Notes: generated by a model not told the origin, from the sequence alone. A DNA stretch of 43,814 nt from Neisseria elongata subsp. elongata (GCF_900113545.1 NZ_FOPS01000014.1:1-43814); one strand, 5' to 3'. Shown: positions 1-8,596, counted from the stretch's first letter. Numbers and translations: made by a program.

Positions 1-359
1 AATTCGGACAGGGTGTCGTCTTGCGCCAGCCAGTTGCGATAGCGGCATAAGGTGCTGTAATCGGGGATGCTCAACTCGTCGAAACGGCAAAACAGGTTGA
101 AATCGATGCGGGTGATGAGGCTGTGTTCGAGTTCGGGATCGGAGAGGCTGTGCCATTGGCCGAGCAGGACGGCTTTGAACATAGACAACAGGGAATAGGC
201 GGGACGGCCGCGGTGGTCTCTAAGGTAACGGGTTCTTTGACGATTCAGGTATTGCTCGATCGGTTGCCAATCAATCACCTGATCCAACTTCAATAGTGGG
301 AAGCGGTCGATGTGTTTGGCAATCATGGCTTGTGCGGTTTGCTGGAAGAAGGTGCTCAT
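1..359 (-). CDS. IS5-family transposase, N-terminal part
   Basis: The frame is open from ATG at 359 to the window edge (119 codons). It begins MSTFFQQTAQAMIAKHIDR and continues through FPLLKLDQVIDWQPIEQYL, a DHRGRP segment, LLSMFKAVLLGQWHSLSDPE, and FNLFCRFDELSIPDYSTLCR. This order matches the N-terminal DUF772-type domain of IS5/IS1106 transposases, which precedes the DDE catalytic domain. The catalytic residues are outside the window, so it cannot be said whether the enzyme is intact. No frameshift is seen in the visible part. Confidence 0.85.
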   Translation of the reverse strand, partial: MSTFFQQTAQAMIAKHIDRFPLLKLDQVIDWQPIEQYLNRQRTRYLRDHRGRPAYSLLSMFKAVLLGQWHSLSDPELEHSLITRIDFNLFCRFDELSIPDYSTLCRYRNWLAQDDTLSE

Positions 360-362
360 GAG

Positions 363-400
363 AAATCCCCTAAATGTCTTGATGGGAATTTAGGGGATTT
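363..400. repeat. 13-bp stem-loop in the IS leader
   Basis: AAATCCCCTAAAT (363-375) and ATTTAGGGGATTT (388-400) form a perfect 13-bp stem with a 12-base loop. It lies just upstream of the transposase start and inside the terminal repeat. Hairpins placed like this in insertion sequences often limit read-through expression of the transposase from outside; that role is inferred here. Confidence 0.7.
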
Positions 401-466
401 TGGGGGGATTTTGCAAAGGTCTCTATCCGTTATACGGCGGGTCGTAGACAAATCATGTAGCCGCGT

Positions 467-479
467 GTAGCATTGCTAC
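467..479. promoter_or_regulatory. Short palindrome in the zwf leader
   Basis: GTAGCATTGCTAC is a perfect 13-bp palindrome about 60 bases before the zwf start and just beyond the IS end. It could be a regulatory site or a small hairpin. It does not obviously match a known HexR box. A minus-oriented DUS (TTTTCAGACGGCCTTTT, 499-515) follows it. No convincing sigma-70 promoter was found in this short leader. Confidence 0.25.
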
Positions 480-537
480 GTTTTTACCGTGCGGCACGTT
501 TTCAGACGGCCTTTTCCGCATCAATATAAGGAAAAAA

Positions 538-1971
538 ATGAAACCGCAGACAAATTTCGATTTGGTCTTATTCGGAGCAACCGGCGATTTGGCCATGCGC
601 AAACTGCTGCCCGCCCTGTATCAGGCGCATGCGGCCGGACTGCTGCATCCGCAGGGGCGCATCTTGGGTGTGAGCCGCAGCAAATTCAGCCGCGAAGAAT
701 TTTTGGCCAAAGTGGGGCGCGACAGCAAAATCCACATCAAAAACATCGAAGATGCGGCATGGGCGCAGTTTGAACAACACATAGACTACCTGTCGCTGGA
801 CGTGGCCGAAGCGGCCGATTTTTCTGCGCTGGCCGACAAAGTGAACCAACGCCCCGACACCGACGCCGTAGTCGTCTACCTTTCCACCGCGCCCAAATTT
901 TTCGCCCCCGCCTGCGAAAAACTGGCCGCCGCAGGCCTGAATTCGTCCAAAGTCCGCATCGTGCTGGAAAAACCGCTTGGCACGGATTTGGCTTCCTGCC
1001 GCAAAATCAACGAAGACGTGGCGGCCTATTTCCAAGAAAACCAAATCTACCGCATCGACCACTACTTAGGCAAAGAAGGCCTGCAAAACCTGTTGCCGCT
1101 GCGCTTCGGCAACAGCCTGTTCGAATCCTTGTGGAATAAGGATTACATCCAATCCGTGCAGATTACCATTGCCGAAACGCTGGGCGTGGAAGGGCGCGGC
1201 GAGTTTTACGACATCACCGGCGCGTTGCGCGACATGGTGCAGAACCACATCGTGCAAATGCTGTGCTTTACCGCCATGGAACGCCCCAAATCACTGGCGG
1301 CCGACGACGTGCGCGACGAAAAACTCAAAGTCATCCAATCGCTCAAACCGCTGAACGACATCGACAAGCAGGCCATACGCGGCCAATACGCCCCGTCGGC
1401 CGGCTTGAACGGCTACACGCAGGAACACAAAGTCCCCGCCGGCAGCCGCACCGAAACCTATGTCGCCATCAAAGCCGAAATCGACAATCCGCGCTGGGCG
1501 GGCGTGCCGTTTTACCTGCGTACCGGCAAACGGCTGGCAGGCAGGACGGCCGAAATCGTGCTGAATTTCAAACCGCAGCCCGACGACGGCAAACTCTATG
1601 CCGCCGTACCGAACCGCATCGTCATCAGCCTGCAGCCGCAGGAAACCGTGCGCGTGCGGCTGGCCGTCAAGGCTGTCGGCAGCGACCGTACCGTACCCGC
1701 CGAAATGGTGTTGGATTTGGCGCAGGCCGCGGCAGGCCGCCGTGCCGAAGCCTACGAACTCCTGTTGCGCGAAGTGATAGACGGCCGTCTGAACCTGTTC
1801 AACCGCCGCGACGAACTCGAAGCCGCCTGGGCATGGCTGACCCCTGTGTTGGAACATTGGGCGGCATCGCCCGTGCCGCCGCACCTTTATCCCGCCGGCA
1901 GCCACGGGGTGGAAGCCGCCCGCGCCATGCTGGCCGAAAACGGCGATTTGTGGCTGGAAGAGCAGGACTGA
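538..1971 (+). CDS. zwf: Glucose-6-phosphate 1-dehydrogenase
   Basis: Oxidises glucose-6-phosphate to 6-phosphogluconolactone with NAD(P)+, the entry step of the Entner-Doudoroff and oxidative pentose phosphate routes; cytosolic. The 477-residue length is usual for the family. The N-terminal dinucleotide-binding motif GATGDLA is near residue 14, EKPLGTD near residue 144, and the substrate-binding signature RIDHYLGKE near residue 174. The start is preceded by AAGGAAAAAA, a good ribosome site. It opens a plus-strand cluster of glucose genes. In N. meningitidis (from memory) edd and eda adjoin zwf; here an IS end lies upstream, and edd/eda are not in the window. A DUS inverted repeat follows the stop codon. 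Confidence 0.97.
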   Translation: MKPQTNFDLVLFGATGDLAMRKLLPALYQAHAAGLLHPQGRILGVSRSKFSREEFLAKVGRDSKIHIKNIEDAAWAQFEQHIDYLSLDVAEAADFSALADKVNQRPDTDAVVVYLSTAPKFFAPACEKLAAAGLNSSKVRIVLEKPLGTDLASCRKINEDVAAYFQENQIYRIDHYLGKEGLQNLLPLRFGNSLFESLWNKDYIQSVQITIAETLGVEGRGEFYDITGALRDMVQNHIVQMLCFTAMERPKSLAADDVRDEKLKVIQSLKPLNDIDKQAIRGQYAPSAGLNGYTQEHKVPAGSRTETYVAIKAEIDNPRWAGVPFYLRTGKRLAGRTAEIVLNFKPQPDDGKLYAAVPNRIVISLQPQETVRVRLAVKAVGSDRTVPAEMVLDLAQAAAGRRAEAYELLLREVIDGRLNLFNRRDELEAAWAWLTPVLEHWAASPVPPHLYPAGSHGVEAARAMLAENGDLWLEEQD

Positions 1972-1972
1972 A

Positions 1973-2013
1973 GTTTCAGACGGCCTGTTTCAATCATCAG
2001 GCCGTCTGAAAAC
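1973..2013. terminator. DUS inverted-repeat hairpin after zwf
   Basis: Two DUS in opposite orientation (GTTTCAGACGGCCTG and CAGGCCGTCTGAAAAC) form a stem of about 15 bp with a 10-base loop. There is no strong T-run, so it may act as a weak terminator or attenuator within the operon as well as an uptake signal. Confidence 0.6.
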
Positions 2014-2029
2014 AGATGCAGAGAACCGT

Positions 2030-2485
2030 ATGGATCAAATCAAAATTTCGTCATATTGGAAACCTGCCGTCATGCTGCCGTTAATAGTTGGCGCGGTTGC
2101 GGCGGGATTTGGCCTGGTTATCGGTTATTTGGATGCAAAAAGCGGCTTCGGCATGAAAATGCTGTCATTCGCTTTCGAACTGTGTATGCAGTCTATGGCT
2201 TTTACATTGCCGACCGCCTTGCTGTATGCCGCGGCAGCCAAACTCTTCAAGCTTCGGTACACTGCGGCCGGGATATTGTTGTCGGTGATATTGGCTGCGG
2301 CGGCAGCACTGATTGTGATCATCATGTGGCTTGTCGTTGTGAATGCCGCGGCGTTGGCAGTCGATCAGCCGTGGTCTGTCATACTCGTGATAACAACCAT
2401 TCCTCCTTTGTCGGCGGTGGCAGGGGTGGCGGCGGCTTTGCTGCTCCCGAGGCCGTCTGAAAACGGTGTGCATGGAATAAAATAA
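2030..2485 (+). CDS. Small four-helix membrane protein, unknown function
   Basis: No family is recognised. The 151 residues hold four hydrophobic segments, roughly residues 13-33, 44-66, 80-107 and 116-137, so it should be an integral inner-membrane protein. The C-terminus reads RPSENGVHGIK, encoded by a DUS lying inside the frame (2450-2463). Its stop codon overlaps the kptA start by one base (TAATG), so the two are probably translationally coupled. The ribosome site before ATG 2030 is weak (GAGA). The gene separates zwf from kptA and pgl and may be a commensal-specific insertion in the glucose cluster; this is an inference. Confidence 0.7.
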   Translation: MDQIKISSYWKPAVMLPLIVGAVAAGFGLVIGYLDAKSGFGMKMLSFAFELCMQSMAFTLPTALLYAAAAKLFKLRYTAAGILLSVILAAAAALIVIIMWLVVVNAAALAVDQPWSVILVITTIPPLSAVAGVAAALLLPRPSENGVHGIK

Positions 2486-3066
2486 TGCAAAACAACGAAT
2501 TAAACGAACAGCAGCGTAAATCGGTCAGCAAATTCTTCAGCCTGATTTTGCGCCACCGTCCCGAGCAAATCGGCCTGACACTCGATAAAAACGGTTGGGC
2601 GGACATAGACGAGCTGTTGGCAAAAGCCAATCTCCACAACCGCACCGGCCTTTGCATCACGCGCGAAGTGCTGATGGAAGTTGTGGAAACCAACGACAAA
2701 AAACGGTTCACCGTTTCCGAAGACGGCAGCCGCATCCGTGCCGCGCAGGGACATTCCATGCAACAGGTGCAAATAGAACACCAAGCTGCCGAACCGCCCG
2801 CCGTGCTGTACCACGGCACGGCGGAAAAATCGCTTTCGTCCATACGCGGGCAGGGGCTGCACGGTGCGAGCCGCCACTACGTCCACCTTTCTGCCGATGA
2901 GGAGACTGCGGTCAAAGTCGGCGCGCGCCACGGCAAACCCGTTGTTTTGCGCATCGACACCGCCGCCATGACGGCCGCTGGCCACAAATTCTATCTGGCC
3001 GACAACGGCGTATGGCTGACCGAAAGCGTGCCGCCGCAATATATTGTTTTCCCTCAGGCCGTCTGA
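2485..3066 (+). CDS. kptA: RNA 2'-phosphotransferase (Tpt1/KptA family)
   Basis: KptA/Tpt1 proteins transfer an internal RNA 2'-phosphate to NAD+, giving ADP-ribose 1'',2''-cyclic phosphate. In eukaryotes this completes tRNA splicing; the bacterial substrate is not well established. The 193-residue length fits. Family motifs visible are FFSLILRHRPE near residue 17, LYHGT near residue 111, and HYVHLS near residue 131, followed by the GARHGKPVVL strand. The start overlaps the stop of the upstream membrane protein. The C-terminal residues FPQAV and the stop codon come from a DUS (CAGGCCGTCTGA). Its place in a glucose operon is unusual. Confidence 0.9.
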   Translation: MQNNELNEQQRKSVSKFFSLILRHRPEQIGLTLDKNGWADIDELLAKANLHNRTGLCITREVLMEVVETNDKKRFTVSEDGSRIRAAQGHSMQQVQIEHQAAEPPAVLYHGTAEKSLSSIRGQGLHGASRHYVHLSADEETAVKVGARHGKPVVLRIDTAAMTAAGHKFYLADNGVWLTESVPPQYIVFPQAV

Positions 3067-3139
3067 AAGGCACGGCCGGATCCGGGGTTTTAATCATAAT
3101 GCTTCTGCTTTGCAGGAAAACCAGTTTTCAGACGGCCTG
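3056..3139. repeat. Widely spaced inverted DUS pair between kptA and pgl
   Basis: A plus-oriented DUS covers the kptA stop codon, and a minus-oriented DUS lies at 3125-3139. The intervening stretch of about 50 bases makes a long loop, so terminator activity is doubtful. The pgl ribosome site AAGGA follows. Confidence 0.5.
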
Positions 3140-3161
3140 AGCCGTCGCACAAGGAACACCC

Positions 3162-3848
3162 ATGACCATACGATTCCATTCCTTCCCTTCCGCGCAGCAG
3201 GCCGCCCTGGCCTTGGCAGAAGCGGTGGCGCAGGATTTGCGCCGAACGCTCGAACAACGCGGCGAAGCAGTATTGGCTGTGTCGGGCGGACGTTCGCCCG
3301 TTGCCTTTTTCCACGCCCTGTCGCAATCGGATTTGGACTGGGGTAAGGTGGGCGTTACACTGGCGGACGAGCGCGTCGTCCCGACCGATCATGCCGACAG
3401 CAATACCGCGCTGGTGCGGCAAAACCTGCTGCAAAACCGCGCCGCCGCCGCACGGTGGATTCCCCTGATTGAAGACGATGCGGCCGATTTGCAGCCCGAA
3501 CGCACAGTGCGCGCGGCATCCGCGCATTACTGCCGCCCCGACGTGCTGGTGTTGGGCATGGGTGCGGACGGCCATACCGCCTCGCTGTTTCCGCAGTCGC
3601 CGCAGTTGGCCGCGGCCATGTCGCCCGACTGCGCGCAGCCTTTGATGTACACCGAGCCTGTTACCGCGCCTCACGGCCGCATCAGCTTGACGGCGGCGGA
3701 AATCGCCCGCGTGCCGCACCTCTACCTGGCCATAGGCGGGGCGGAGAAAAAAGCGGTTTACGAACGCGCAATCGGCGAACCCGAAACCTATCCCGTCGGC
3801 AAAGTGCTGCAGATGGCCGGAGAATGCGGAGTGTATTATGCGGACTGA
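3162..3848 (+). CDS. pgl: 6-phosphogluconolactonase
   Basis: Hydrolyses 6-phosphogluconolactone, the Zwf product, to 6-phosphogluconate in the cytosol. The 228-residue protein has the DevB/SOL-type layout: LAVSGGRSP near residue 39, LADERVVP near residue 67 with the following [10 protein letters not shown] segment, and [15 protein letters not shown] near residue 130. The start has AAGGA at good spacing. The end overlaps glk by 11 bases, indicating tight coupling in the operon. No anomaly is seen. Confidence 0.95.
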   Translation: MTIRFHSFPSAQQAALALAEAVAQDLRRTLEQRGEAVLAVSGGRSPVAFFHALSQSDLDWGKVGVTLADERVVPTDHADSNTALVRQNLLQNRAAAARWIPLIEDDAADLQPERTVRAASAHYCRPDVLVLGMGADGHTASLFPQSPQLAAAMSPDCAQPLMYTEPVTAPHGRISLTAAEIARVPHLYLAIGGAEKKAVYERAIGEPETYPVGKVLQMAGECGVYYAD

Positions 3849-4815
3849 TTTTTCAGACGGCCTCTGGCCGCGCCTGATTGCCGACATCGGTGGCACGAAC
3901 GCGCGTTTCGCACTGGAAACCGCGCCGCAGCATTTCGAGCAGGTGCAAGTGCTGGCATGTAAAGATTATGCGGGCATCGTCGATGCGGTGGCGGAGTACC
4001 TTGTCCGCATGGGCAAACCCGAGGTGAAGCACGCGGCGGTGGCGATTGCCAACCCCGTTACCGGCGACCATGTGCAGATGACCAACCACCATTGGAATTT
4101 TTCCATCCGCGACACCCGCCGCGCCTTGGGCTTGGATACCCTGCTGCTGATGAACGACTTCACCGCGCAGGCTTTGGCCGTTACCCTGTTGTCCGACGAC
4201 CAGCTGATACAGGTCGGCGGCGGCGAGGCGGCAAAAGATGCGCCCAAAGCGGTTTTGGGCGCGGGCACGGGGCTGGGTGTCAGCGGGCTGATTCCTGACG
4301 GGCGCGGCGGCTATATCCCGCTGGCGGGGGAGGGCGGCCACGTCAGCTTTGCGCCGGGTAACGAGGAAGAAGCCGAAGTGTGGCGTTATGCGCGGAAAAA
4401 ATTCGGCCATGTGTCGGCAGAACGCCTGATCAGCGGCATGGGTTTGGAACTGATACACGAAGCCCTGAGGCAGGAAACGGGCGGCAGGCCGCAAACCGCC
4501 GCCGAAATCACCGCCTCCGCCTTGCGCGGCGATTCGCCGCTGTGCGGCCGCGCGTTGGATATTTTCTGTGCCGCGCTGGGTACGGCTGCGGCCGACTTGG
4601 CCCTGACTCTGGGCGCGCGCGGCGGCGTGTACCTGTGCGGCGGCATCGTTCCGCGTTTCATCCCGTATTTCAAAACCTCGCCCTTCCGCCGCCGGTTTGA
4701 AGACAAAGGCCGTTTTTCCGCCTATTTGGCCGAAATCCCCGTGTACATCGTGCAGGCCGAATTCCCCGGCATCACCGGCGCGGCGGCGGCTTTGGCGGGC
4801 AAACTCGGGTCGTAA
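3838..4815 (+). CDS. glk: Glucokinase
   Basis: ATP-dependent phosphorylation of glucose to glucose-6-phosphate, feeding both Zwf and Pgi. At 325 residues it matches the proteobacterial Glk family: phosphate-1 motif [11 protein letters not shown] near residue 17, catalytic Asp in [10 protein letters not shown] near residue 105, [12 protein letters not shown] near residue 140, and EGGHVSF near residue 160. The N-terminal FSDGL is encoded by a minus-oriented DUS inside the reading frame (3850-3863), directly before the first strand, so the leader peptide is likely a lineage-specific extension. GGAG lies about 8 bases before the start. Confidence 0.96.
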   Translation: MRTDFSDGLWPRLIADIGGTNARFALETAPQHFEQVQVLACKDYAGIVDAVAEYLVRMGKPEVKHAAVAIANPVTGDHVQMTNHHWNFSIRDTRRALGLDTLLLMNDFTAQALAVTLLSDDQLIQVGGGEAAKDAPKAVLGAGTGLGVSGLIPDGRGGYIPLAGEGGHVSFAPGNEEEAEVWRYARKKFGHVSAERLISGMGLELIHEALRQETGGRPQTAAEITASALRGDSPLCGRALDIFCAALGTAAADLALTLGARGGVYLCGGIVPRFIPYFKTSPFRRRFEDKGRFSAYLAEIPVYIVQAEFPGITGAAAALAGKLGS

Positions 4816-4832
4816 GGAAACGGCAAACTGTG

Positions 4833-4874
4833 TTTTCAGACGGCCTCACCGTATGACGGGAGGCCGTCTGAAAA
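4833..4874. terminator. DUS inverted-repeat hairpin between glk and hexR
   Basis: TTTTCAGACGGCCT and AGGCCGTCTGAAAA pair perfectly over 14 bp with a 14-base loop. It may attenuate transcription into hexR. No T-run follows on the plus strand. Confidence 0.55.
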
Positions 4875-4900
4875 TCAAAAAGCAAAATAAGGAGAAAAAT

Positions 4901-5752
4901 ATGTTGGATAAAATCAGCCAAGCCTTGAACGACTTGTCGGGTGCGGAACGCAAAGTGGCCGAATGCGCCCTGGCCGAGCCGAAATGGTTCGTCCATGCCG
5001 CCGTGGCCGAAATTGCCGAACGCGCCACCGTCAGCCAGCCCACCGTTATCCGTTTCTGCCGCACGCTGGGCTATAAAGGCCTGCCGGAATTCAAACTCGC
5101 CCTGTCGGCCGGATTGGGCAGCGAAGGGATGCCGTTTGTACACGAAGAACTGAATGCCGACGACGACATGGGCGGCGTGATGGAAAAAGTGTTGGGCAAC
5201 ACCGCCGCCGCCTTGCTGGGCGCGCGCCGCTTCCTGCACGAAGCCGAACTGGAAAACGCCATCGCCATGCTGACCCATGCCCGCCGCATCGAGTTTTACG
5301 GCGTGGGCAATTCGGGCATTGTGGCGCAGGACGCGCAGCACAAATTCTTTCGCTTCGGCATGTCCACCGTGGCCTATTCCGACCCGCACATCCAACTGAT
5401 GGCGGCATCCGTGCTGAGCGATCAGGACGTGGTGGTGGTGGTGTCCAATTCCGGCGCGTCCATCGAGTTGCTCGACGCGGTCAGCACGGCCAAGGAAAAC
5501 GGTGCCGCCGTCATCGCCATCACGCGCATGGGCTCGCCGCTGGCGCATCTGGCCGACTGCGTGTTAAACGTGTTTTCGCACGAAGACAGCGGCCAATACA
5601 CCCCCATGGTTTCACGCCTGCTGCAACTGGCCGTCATCGACATTTTAGCCATCGGCCTCGCACTGCGGCTGGGCGAAACCGCCAGCCTGCAACTGGAAAA
5701 AGGCAAACGCAGCCTGCGCAGGCGGCATGTCGAAACCAAAACCAAAGAATAA
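4901..5752 (+). CDS. hexR: HexR/RpiR-family transcriptional regulator
   Basis: Expected to repress central sugar metabolism genes and to sense 2-keto-3-deoxy-6-phosphogluconate, as described for HexR in other proteobacteria. The 283-residue protein has an N-terminal HTH_6 domain (residues 1-77, with IAERATVSQPTVIRFCRTLG as the recognition region) and a C-terminal SIS domain (about 125-265; YGVGNSG and VVSNSGASIEL are phosphosugar-binding loops). ATG 4901 was chosen because AAGGAG precedes it; an upstream in-frame extension would run through glk and the DUS hairpin. Location between glk and pgi matches the meningococcal cluster as remembered. Confidence 0.92.
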   Translation: MLDKISQALNDLSGAERKVAECALAEPKWFVHAAVAEIAERATVSQPTVIRFCRTLGYKGLPEFKLALSAGLGSEGMPFVHEELNADDDMGGVMEKVLGNTAAALLGARRFLHEAELENAIAMLTHARRIEFYGVGNSGIVAQDAQHKFFRFGMSTVAYSDPHIQLMAASVLSDQDVVVVVSNSGASIELLDAVSTAKENGAAVIAITRMGSPLAHLADCVLNVFSHEDSGQYTPMVSRLLQLAVIDILAIGLALRLGETASLQLEKGKRSLRRRHVETKTKE

Positions 5753-5759
5753 ACGGCGC

Positions 5760-5773
5760 AGGCCGTCTGAAAA
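5760..5773 (+). repeat. Single DUS in the pgi leader
   Basis: AGGCCGTCTGAAAA lies between hexR and pgi. It has no close inverted partner. Confidence 0.8.
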
Positions 5774-5803
5774 CACCCGAACCGCCCACACTCAAGGAAC
5801 ATC

Positions 5804-7471
5804 ATGAAACACCTGTCCGAACTGCCCGCATGGCGGCAACTGTGGCCGCATTATGAAGAAATGAAAAGCGTGCACATGCGCGACCTTTTCGCCCAAGACC
5901 CCGACCGCGCCCGCCGCTACTGGCTCGAAGTCGGCGGCCTGACGCTCGACTACGCCAAAAACCGCATCACCGGCCAAACTTTGAACGGCCTGTTCGAGTT
6001 GGCACGCGAAAGCGGTTTGCCGGAAAAAATGCGCGCCATGTTTGCCGGAGAGAAAATCAACAACACCGAAAACCGCGCCGCCCTGCACATCGCCCTGCGC
6101 AACCGCGCCGACACGCCGATTTATGTGGACGGCGAAAACGTCATGCCCAAAGTCAATTCCGTACTCCGGCATATGGGGCAGTTTTCCCATGCCGTCCGCA
6201 ACGGCGATTGGACGGGCTATACCGGGCAAGCCATCACCGACATCGTCAATATCGGCATCGGTGGTTCCGACCAAGGTCCGCTGATGATGTGCACCGCCCT
6301 GCAAACCTACGGCCACCCGCGTCTGAACATGCACTTCGTTTCCAACGTGGACGGCACGCAACTGCGCGACGTTTTGGAACAAGTCCGCCCCGAAACTACC
6401 CTGTTCATCATCGCATCCAAAACCTTCACCACGCAGGAAACCCTGACCAACGCCCACACCGCCCGCGACTGGTTTTTGCGAGCCGGACGCGAAGAAGATA
6501 TCGCCAAACACTTCGTTGCCGTTTCCACCAACAAAGAAGCCGTATCCGCCTTCGGCATAGACACGGTCAATATGTTTGAGTTTTGGAATTGGGTGGGCGG
6601 CCGCTACAGCCTGTGGTCGGCCATCGGCCTGCCCATCATGATTTACCTGGGCGAAGAAAACTTCATCGAAATGCTCGAAGGCGCACACCTGATGGATCAG
6701 CACTTCATCAACGCCCCCTTCGAACAAAATATGCCCGTCTTGCTCGGCATGATAGGCATTTGGTACATCAACTATCTCGGCGGCGGCAGCCACGTCATCG
6801 CCCCTTACGACCAACACCTGCACCACCTGCCCCGATTCATCCAGCAGCTCGACATGGAAAGCAACGGCAAACAGACGGCCTGCGACGGCACACCCGTCGG
6901 TACGGATACCGGGCCCATCATCTGGGGCGAAACCGGCATCAACGGCCAGCACGCCTTCTTCCAACTGCTGCACCAAGGCACCCACATTACCCCCATAGAC
7001 CTGATTGCCAGCCTGGAAAAACGCAGCAACCTGCCCGGCCATCACGAAATCCTGTTGTCCAACGTTTTCGCCCAGGCCGAAGCCTTTATGCGCGGCAAAA
7101 CGGCGGAAGAAGTGCGCATGGAATTGCAAGCGCAGGGTATGGACGGCGAAAAAATCGAAAAACTCGTACCGCACAAAACATTCAGCGGCAACCGCCCGAC
7201 CAATATCCTGCTGCTCGACAAAATCGACCCGCGCAACATGGGCAGCCTGATTGCCTTATACGAACACAAAGTTTTCGTGCAGGGCGTGGTATGGGGCATC
7301 AACAGCTTCGATCAATGGGGCGTGGAGCTGGGCAAACAGTTGGCCAAAACCATTCTGGCCGAACTGACGGGCGAAATCCCGCCGCAGCCGCACGACGCGT
7401 CCACCGAACGCCTTATCCGCCTCTACCGCCGCGCCAACTGCGAAGTGGACGGCACCTGCGATATTTTGTAG
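5804..7471 (+). CDS. pgi: Glucose-6-phosphate isomerase
   Basis: Interconverts glucose-6-phosphate and fructose-6-phosphate, linking the Entner-Doudoroff cluster to gluconeogenesis and cell-wall precursors. The 555-residue length is typical of the long proteobacterial form. Signatures visible are [13 protein letters not shown] near residue 149, [12 protein letters not shown] near residue 203, [15 protein letters not shown] near residue 265, and [18 protein letters not shown] near residue 498, with the catalytic Glu and Lys in the expected places. The ribosome site is AAGGAA before ATG 5804. It is the last gene of the glucose operon and is followed by DUS hairpins. Confidence 0.97.
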   Translation: MKHLSELPAWRQLWPHYEEMKSVHMRDLFAQDPDRARRYWLEVGGLTLDYAKNRITGQTLNGLFELARESGLPEKMRAMFAGEKINNTENRAALHIALRNRADTPIYVDGENVMPKVNSVLRHMGQFSHAVRNGDWTGYTGQAITDIVNIGIGGSDQGPLMMCTALQTYGHPRLNMHFVSNVDGTQLRDVLEQVRPETTLFIIASKTFTTQETLTNAHTARDWFLRAGREEDIAKHFVAVSTNKEAVSAFGIDTVNMFEFWNWVGGRYSLWSAIGLPIMIYLGEENFIEMLEGAHLMDQHFINAPFEQNMPVLLGMIGIWYINYLGGGSHVIAPYDQHLHHLPRFIQQLDMESNGKQTACDGTPVGTDTGPIIWGETGINGQHAFFQLLHQGTHITPIDLIASLEKRSNLPGHHEILLSNVFAQAEAFMRGKTAEEVRMELQAQGMDGEKIEKLVPHKTFSGNRPTNILLLDKIDPRNMGSLIALYEHKVFVQGVVWGINSFDQWGVELGKQLAKTILAELTGEIPPQPHDASTERLIRLYRRANCEVDGTCDIL

Positions 7472-7536
7472 GCGAAAGGCCGTCTGAAACCGCCAAACAT
7501 AGAACGGCAGGCCTTATCGACTGCACATGTGCCATT

Positions 7537-7570
7537 CAGGCCGTCTGAAAACAAATTTTCAGACGGCCTG
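7537..7570. terminator. DUS inverted-repeat terminator after pgi
   Basis: AGGCCGTCTGAAAA and TTTTCAGACGGCCT pair over 14 bp around a 5-base loop, the classic Neisseria DUS terminator. A further DUS overlaps the end of pgi (7477-7490). Confidence 0.85.
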
Positions 7571-7821
7571 AACTGATTACGGCAAGGTGAGGTAATTTAA
7601 AGTCAGACACGCTTCATGCAGGCTTGGAACACGCCGAACAAATTCAGTGTTCATCACCCGAATGGCGCACGGTAATCAACCGTTGGTCAGGCCTGTGGTG
7701 CAAAGTGCTGCGCGAAAGACGGGATGGTTGCGCGAGCAGTAGGCGCGCAGGACGGGCAATTCGTCAGACTCATGACTTACATTGCCGTGCTATTCGAAAT
7801 AGCATGGTTTTTCGGTTGGAT

Positions 7822-7864
7822 AGGCCGTCTGAAAGTCGGAAAATTGTTTCAGATGACCTTTTTT
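7822..7864. terminator. Degenerate DUS hairpin
   Basis: AGGCCGTCTGAAA pairs imperfectly with TTTCAGATGACCT, followed by a T-rich run. One arm is a standard AG-DUS and the other is decayed toward the AGGTCGTCTGAA dialect. Confidence 0.55.
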
Positions 7865-7870
7865 ATTAAA

Positions 7871-7937
7871 CTCAAGCTCGCGTGCGTGCGTACCGCGCAC
7901 ACTCTGCCTGCAGATTTCATGCAGGCTACGGCTTGCT
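7871..7937 (+). repeat. Dispersed repeat, copy A
   Basis: About 67 bases with the core CGCGTGCGTGCG, CCGCGCACACTCTGCCTGCA and GCAGGCTACGGCTTGCT. It is closely similar to copy B at 11313-11376 and shares both ends with inverted copy C at 11997-12052. It lies just downstream of a degenerate DUS arm. Confidence 0.75.
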
Positions 7938-7969
7938 GAAGATAAAAGTTATTAAGGAATTTGGCAAAT

Positions 7970-8596
7970 ATGGAAAAGATTGAGAAATTTAAATCTGAAT
8001 TATTAGATAACATCTTTGAGTACATTCAGTGTATATCTATTTTTGTCCATAAGAAAAAGATATATTATTTGATTGATTATAAGGAAAATTTTGAATTAAA
8101 CGCAAAAATATCTTTTGATATTTACCTAAGAGAAGGAATTATAACTAAAGAACAATATAATTATGATTATAAAAATTACCGTAATGGTATCTGGCAGTTA
8201 ACTAAGGACAATTTTGAAAGCTATCTTCAATCAGATTCAGTCATTGAATTAAAAAAGGATGAATTGAAGGAACTGATGTTTCAGGGGTTTACTTCTGATG
8301 AAGCGGTAAGGTTATATTCCGTTGTCGAGAACAAGCTGTCGTACAATGATCCTATCTCAGACTCTGGCCAGCAAAGTGATTTCTTAAAAATCAATCAGAT
8401 TTCCTCGAGGCTGCCTTTATTCTATGTCAATTTTGACACTGAAGTGTACTTACATATGGATTGGGACAGATGTCATGAAGATTATATTTATGACGGTTGG
8501 TTTTCAAAGGCGATGGATTTTGGGTATTTAATACCAGATGAATTTTGTTATTGGAAAATTGAAGGACGGGATTATTGGAAATTTTGGCAATTATAA
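7970..8596 (+). CDS. Hypothetical protein, possible orphan immunity protein
   Basis: 208 residues from ATG 7970; a TTG three codons upstream is also possible, but AAGGA at 7954-7958 fits the ATG better. No family is recognised with certainty. The protein is soluble, rich in Lys, Asp, Tyr and Phe, and strongly AT-biased compared with the surrounding genome. The C-terminal part (YVNFDTEVYLHMDW, then DGWF, GYLIPDEFCYW) resembles a pattern I associate with small immunity proteins of polymorphic toxin systems; this is weak inference. No toxin gene is adjacent, so it would be an orphan. A degenerate DUS hairpin follows. Confidence 0.7.
   Translation: MEKIEKFKSELLDNIFEYIQCISIFVHKKKIYYLIDYKENFELNAKISFDIYLREGIITKEQYNYDYKNYRNGIWQLTKDNFESYLQSDSVIELKKDELKELMFQGFTSDEAVRLYSVVENKLSYNDPISDSGQQSDFLKINQISSRLPLFYVNFDTEVYLHMDWDRCHEDYIYDGWFSKAMDFGYLIPDEFCYWKIEGRDYWKFWQL

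Larger units (their letters stand above)
1..423 (-). mobile_element. IS5-family insertion sequence, one end (partial)
   Basis: The element enters from the left edge and ends near position 423 with TTTTGCAAAGGTCTC, which read inward is GAGACCTTTGCAAAA, a terminal inverted repeat of the type known from IS1106-like Neisseria elements (recognised from memory). It contains the start of a transposase reading leftward. The other terminal repeat and any target duplication lie outside the window, so insertion age and completeness cannot be judged. The element lies about 115 bases upstream of zwf. Confidence 0.8.
7571..7960. other. Gene-free junction between the pgi operon and the AT-rich island
   Basis: No gene is supported here: short open frames on both strands lack ribosome sites and familiar motifs. 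The stretch holds a hybrid DUS hairpin (7822-7864) and copy A of a dispersed repeat (7871-7937). Base composition changes from GC-rich before it to strongly AT-rich after it. Confidence 0.6.

Noticed and set aside
4697-4900. Upstream extension of hexR
   Set aside because: It would overlap glk in another frame and read through a DUS hairpin; ATG 4901 has an excellent ribosome site and gives the family N-terminus.
7571-7870. Short frames after pgi, including a possible hydrophobic peptide near 7724
   Set aside because: They overlap one another in several frames, lack ribosome sites and cross a DUS hairpin and repeat.
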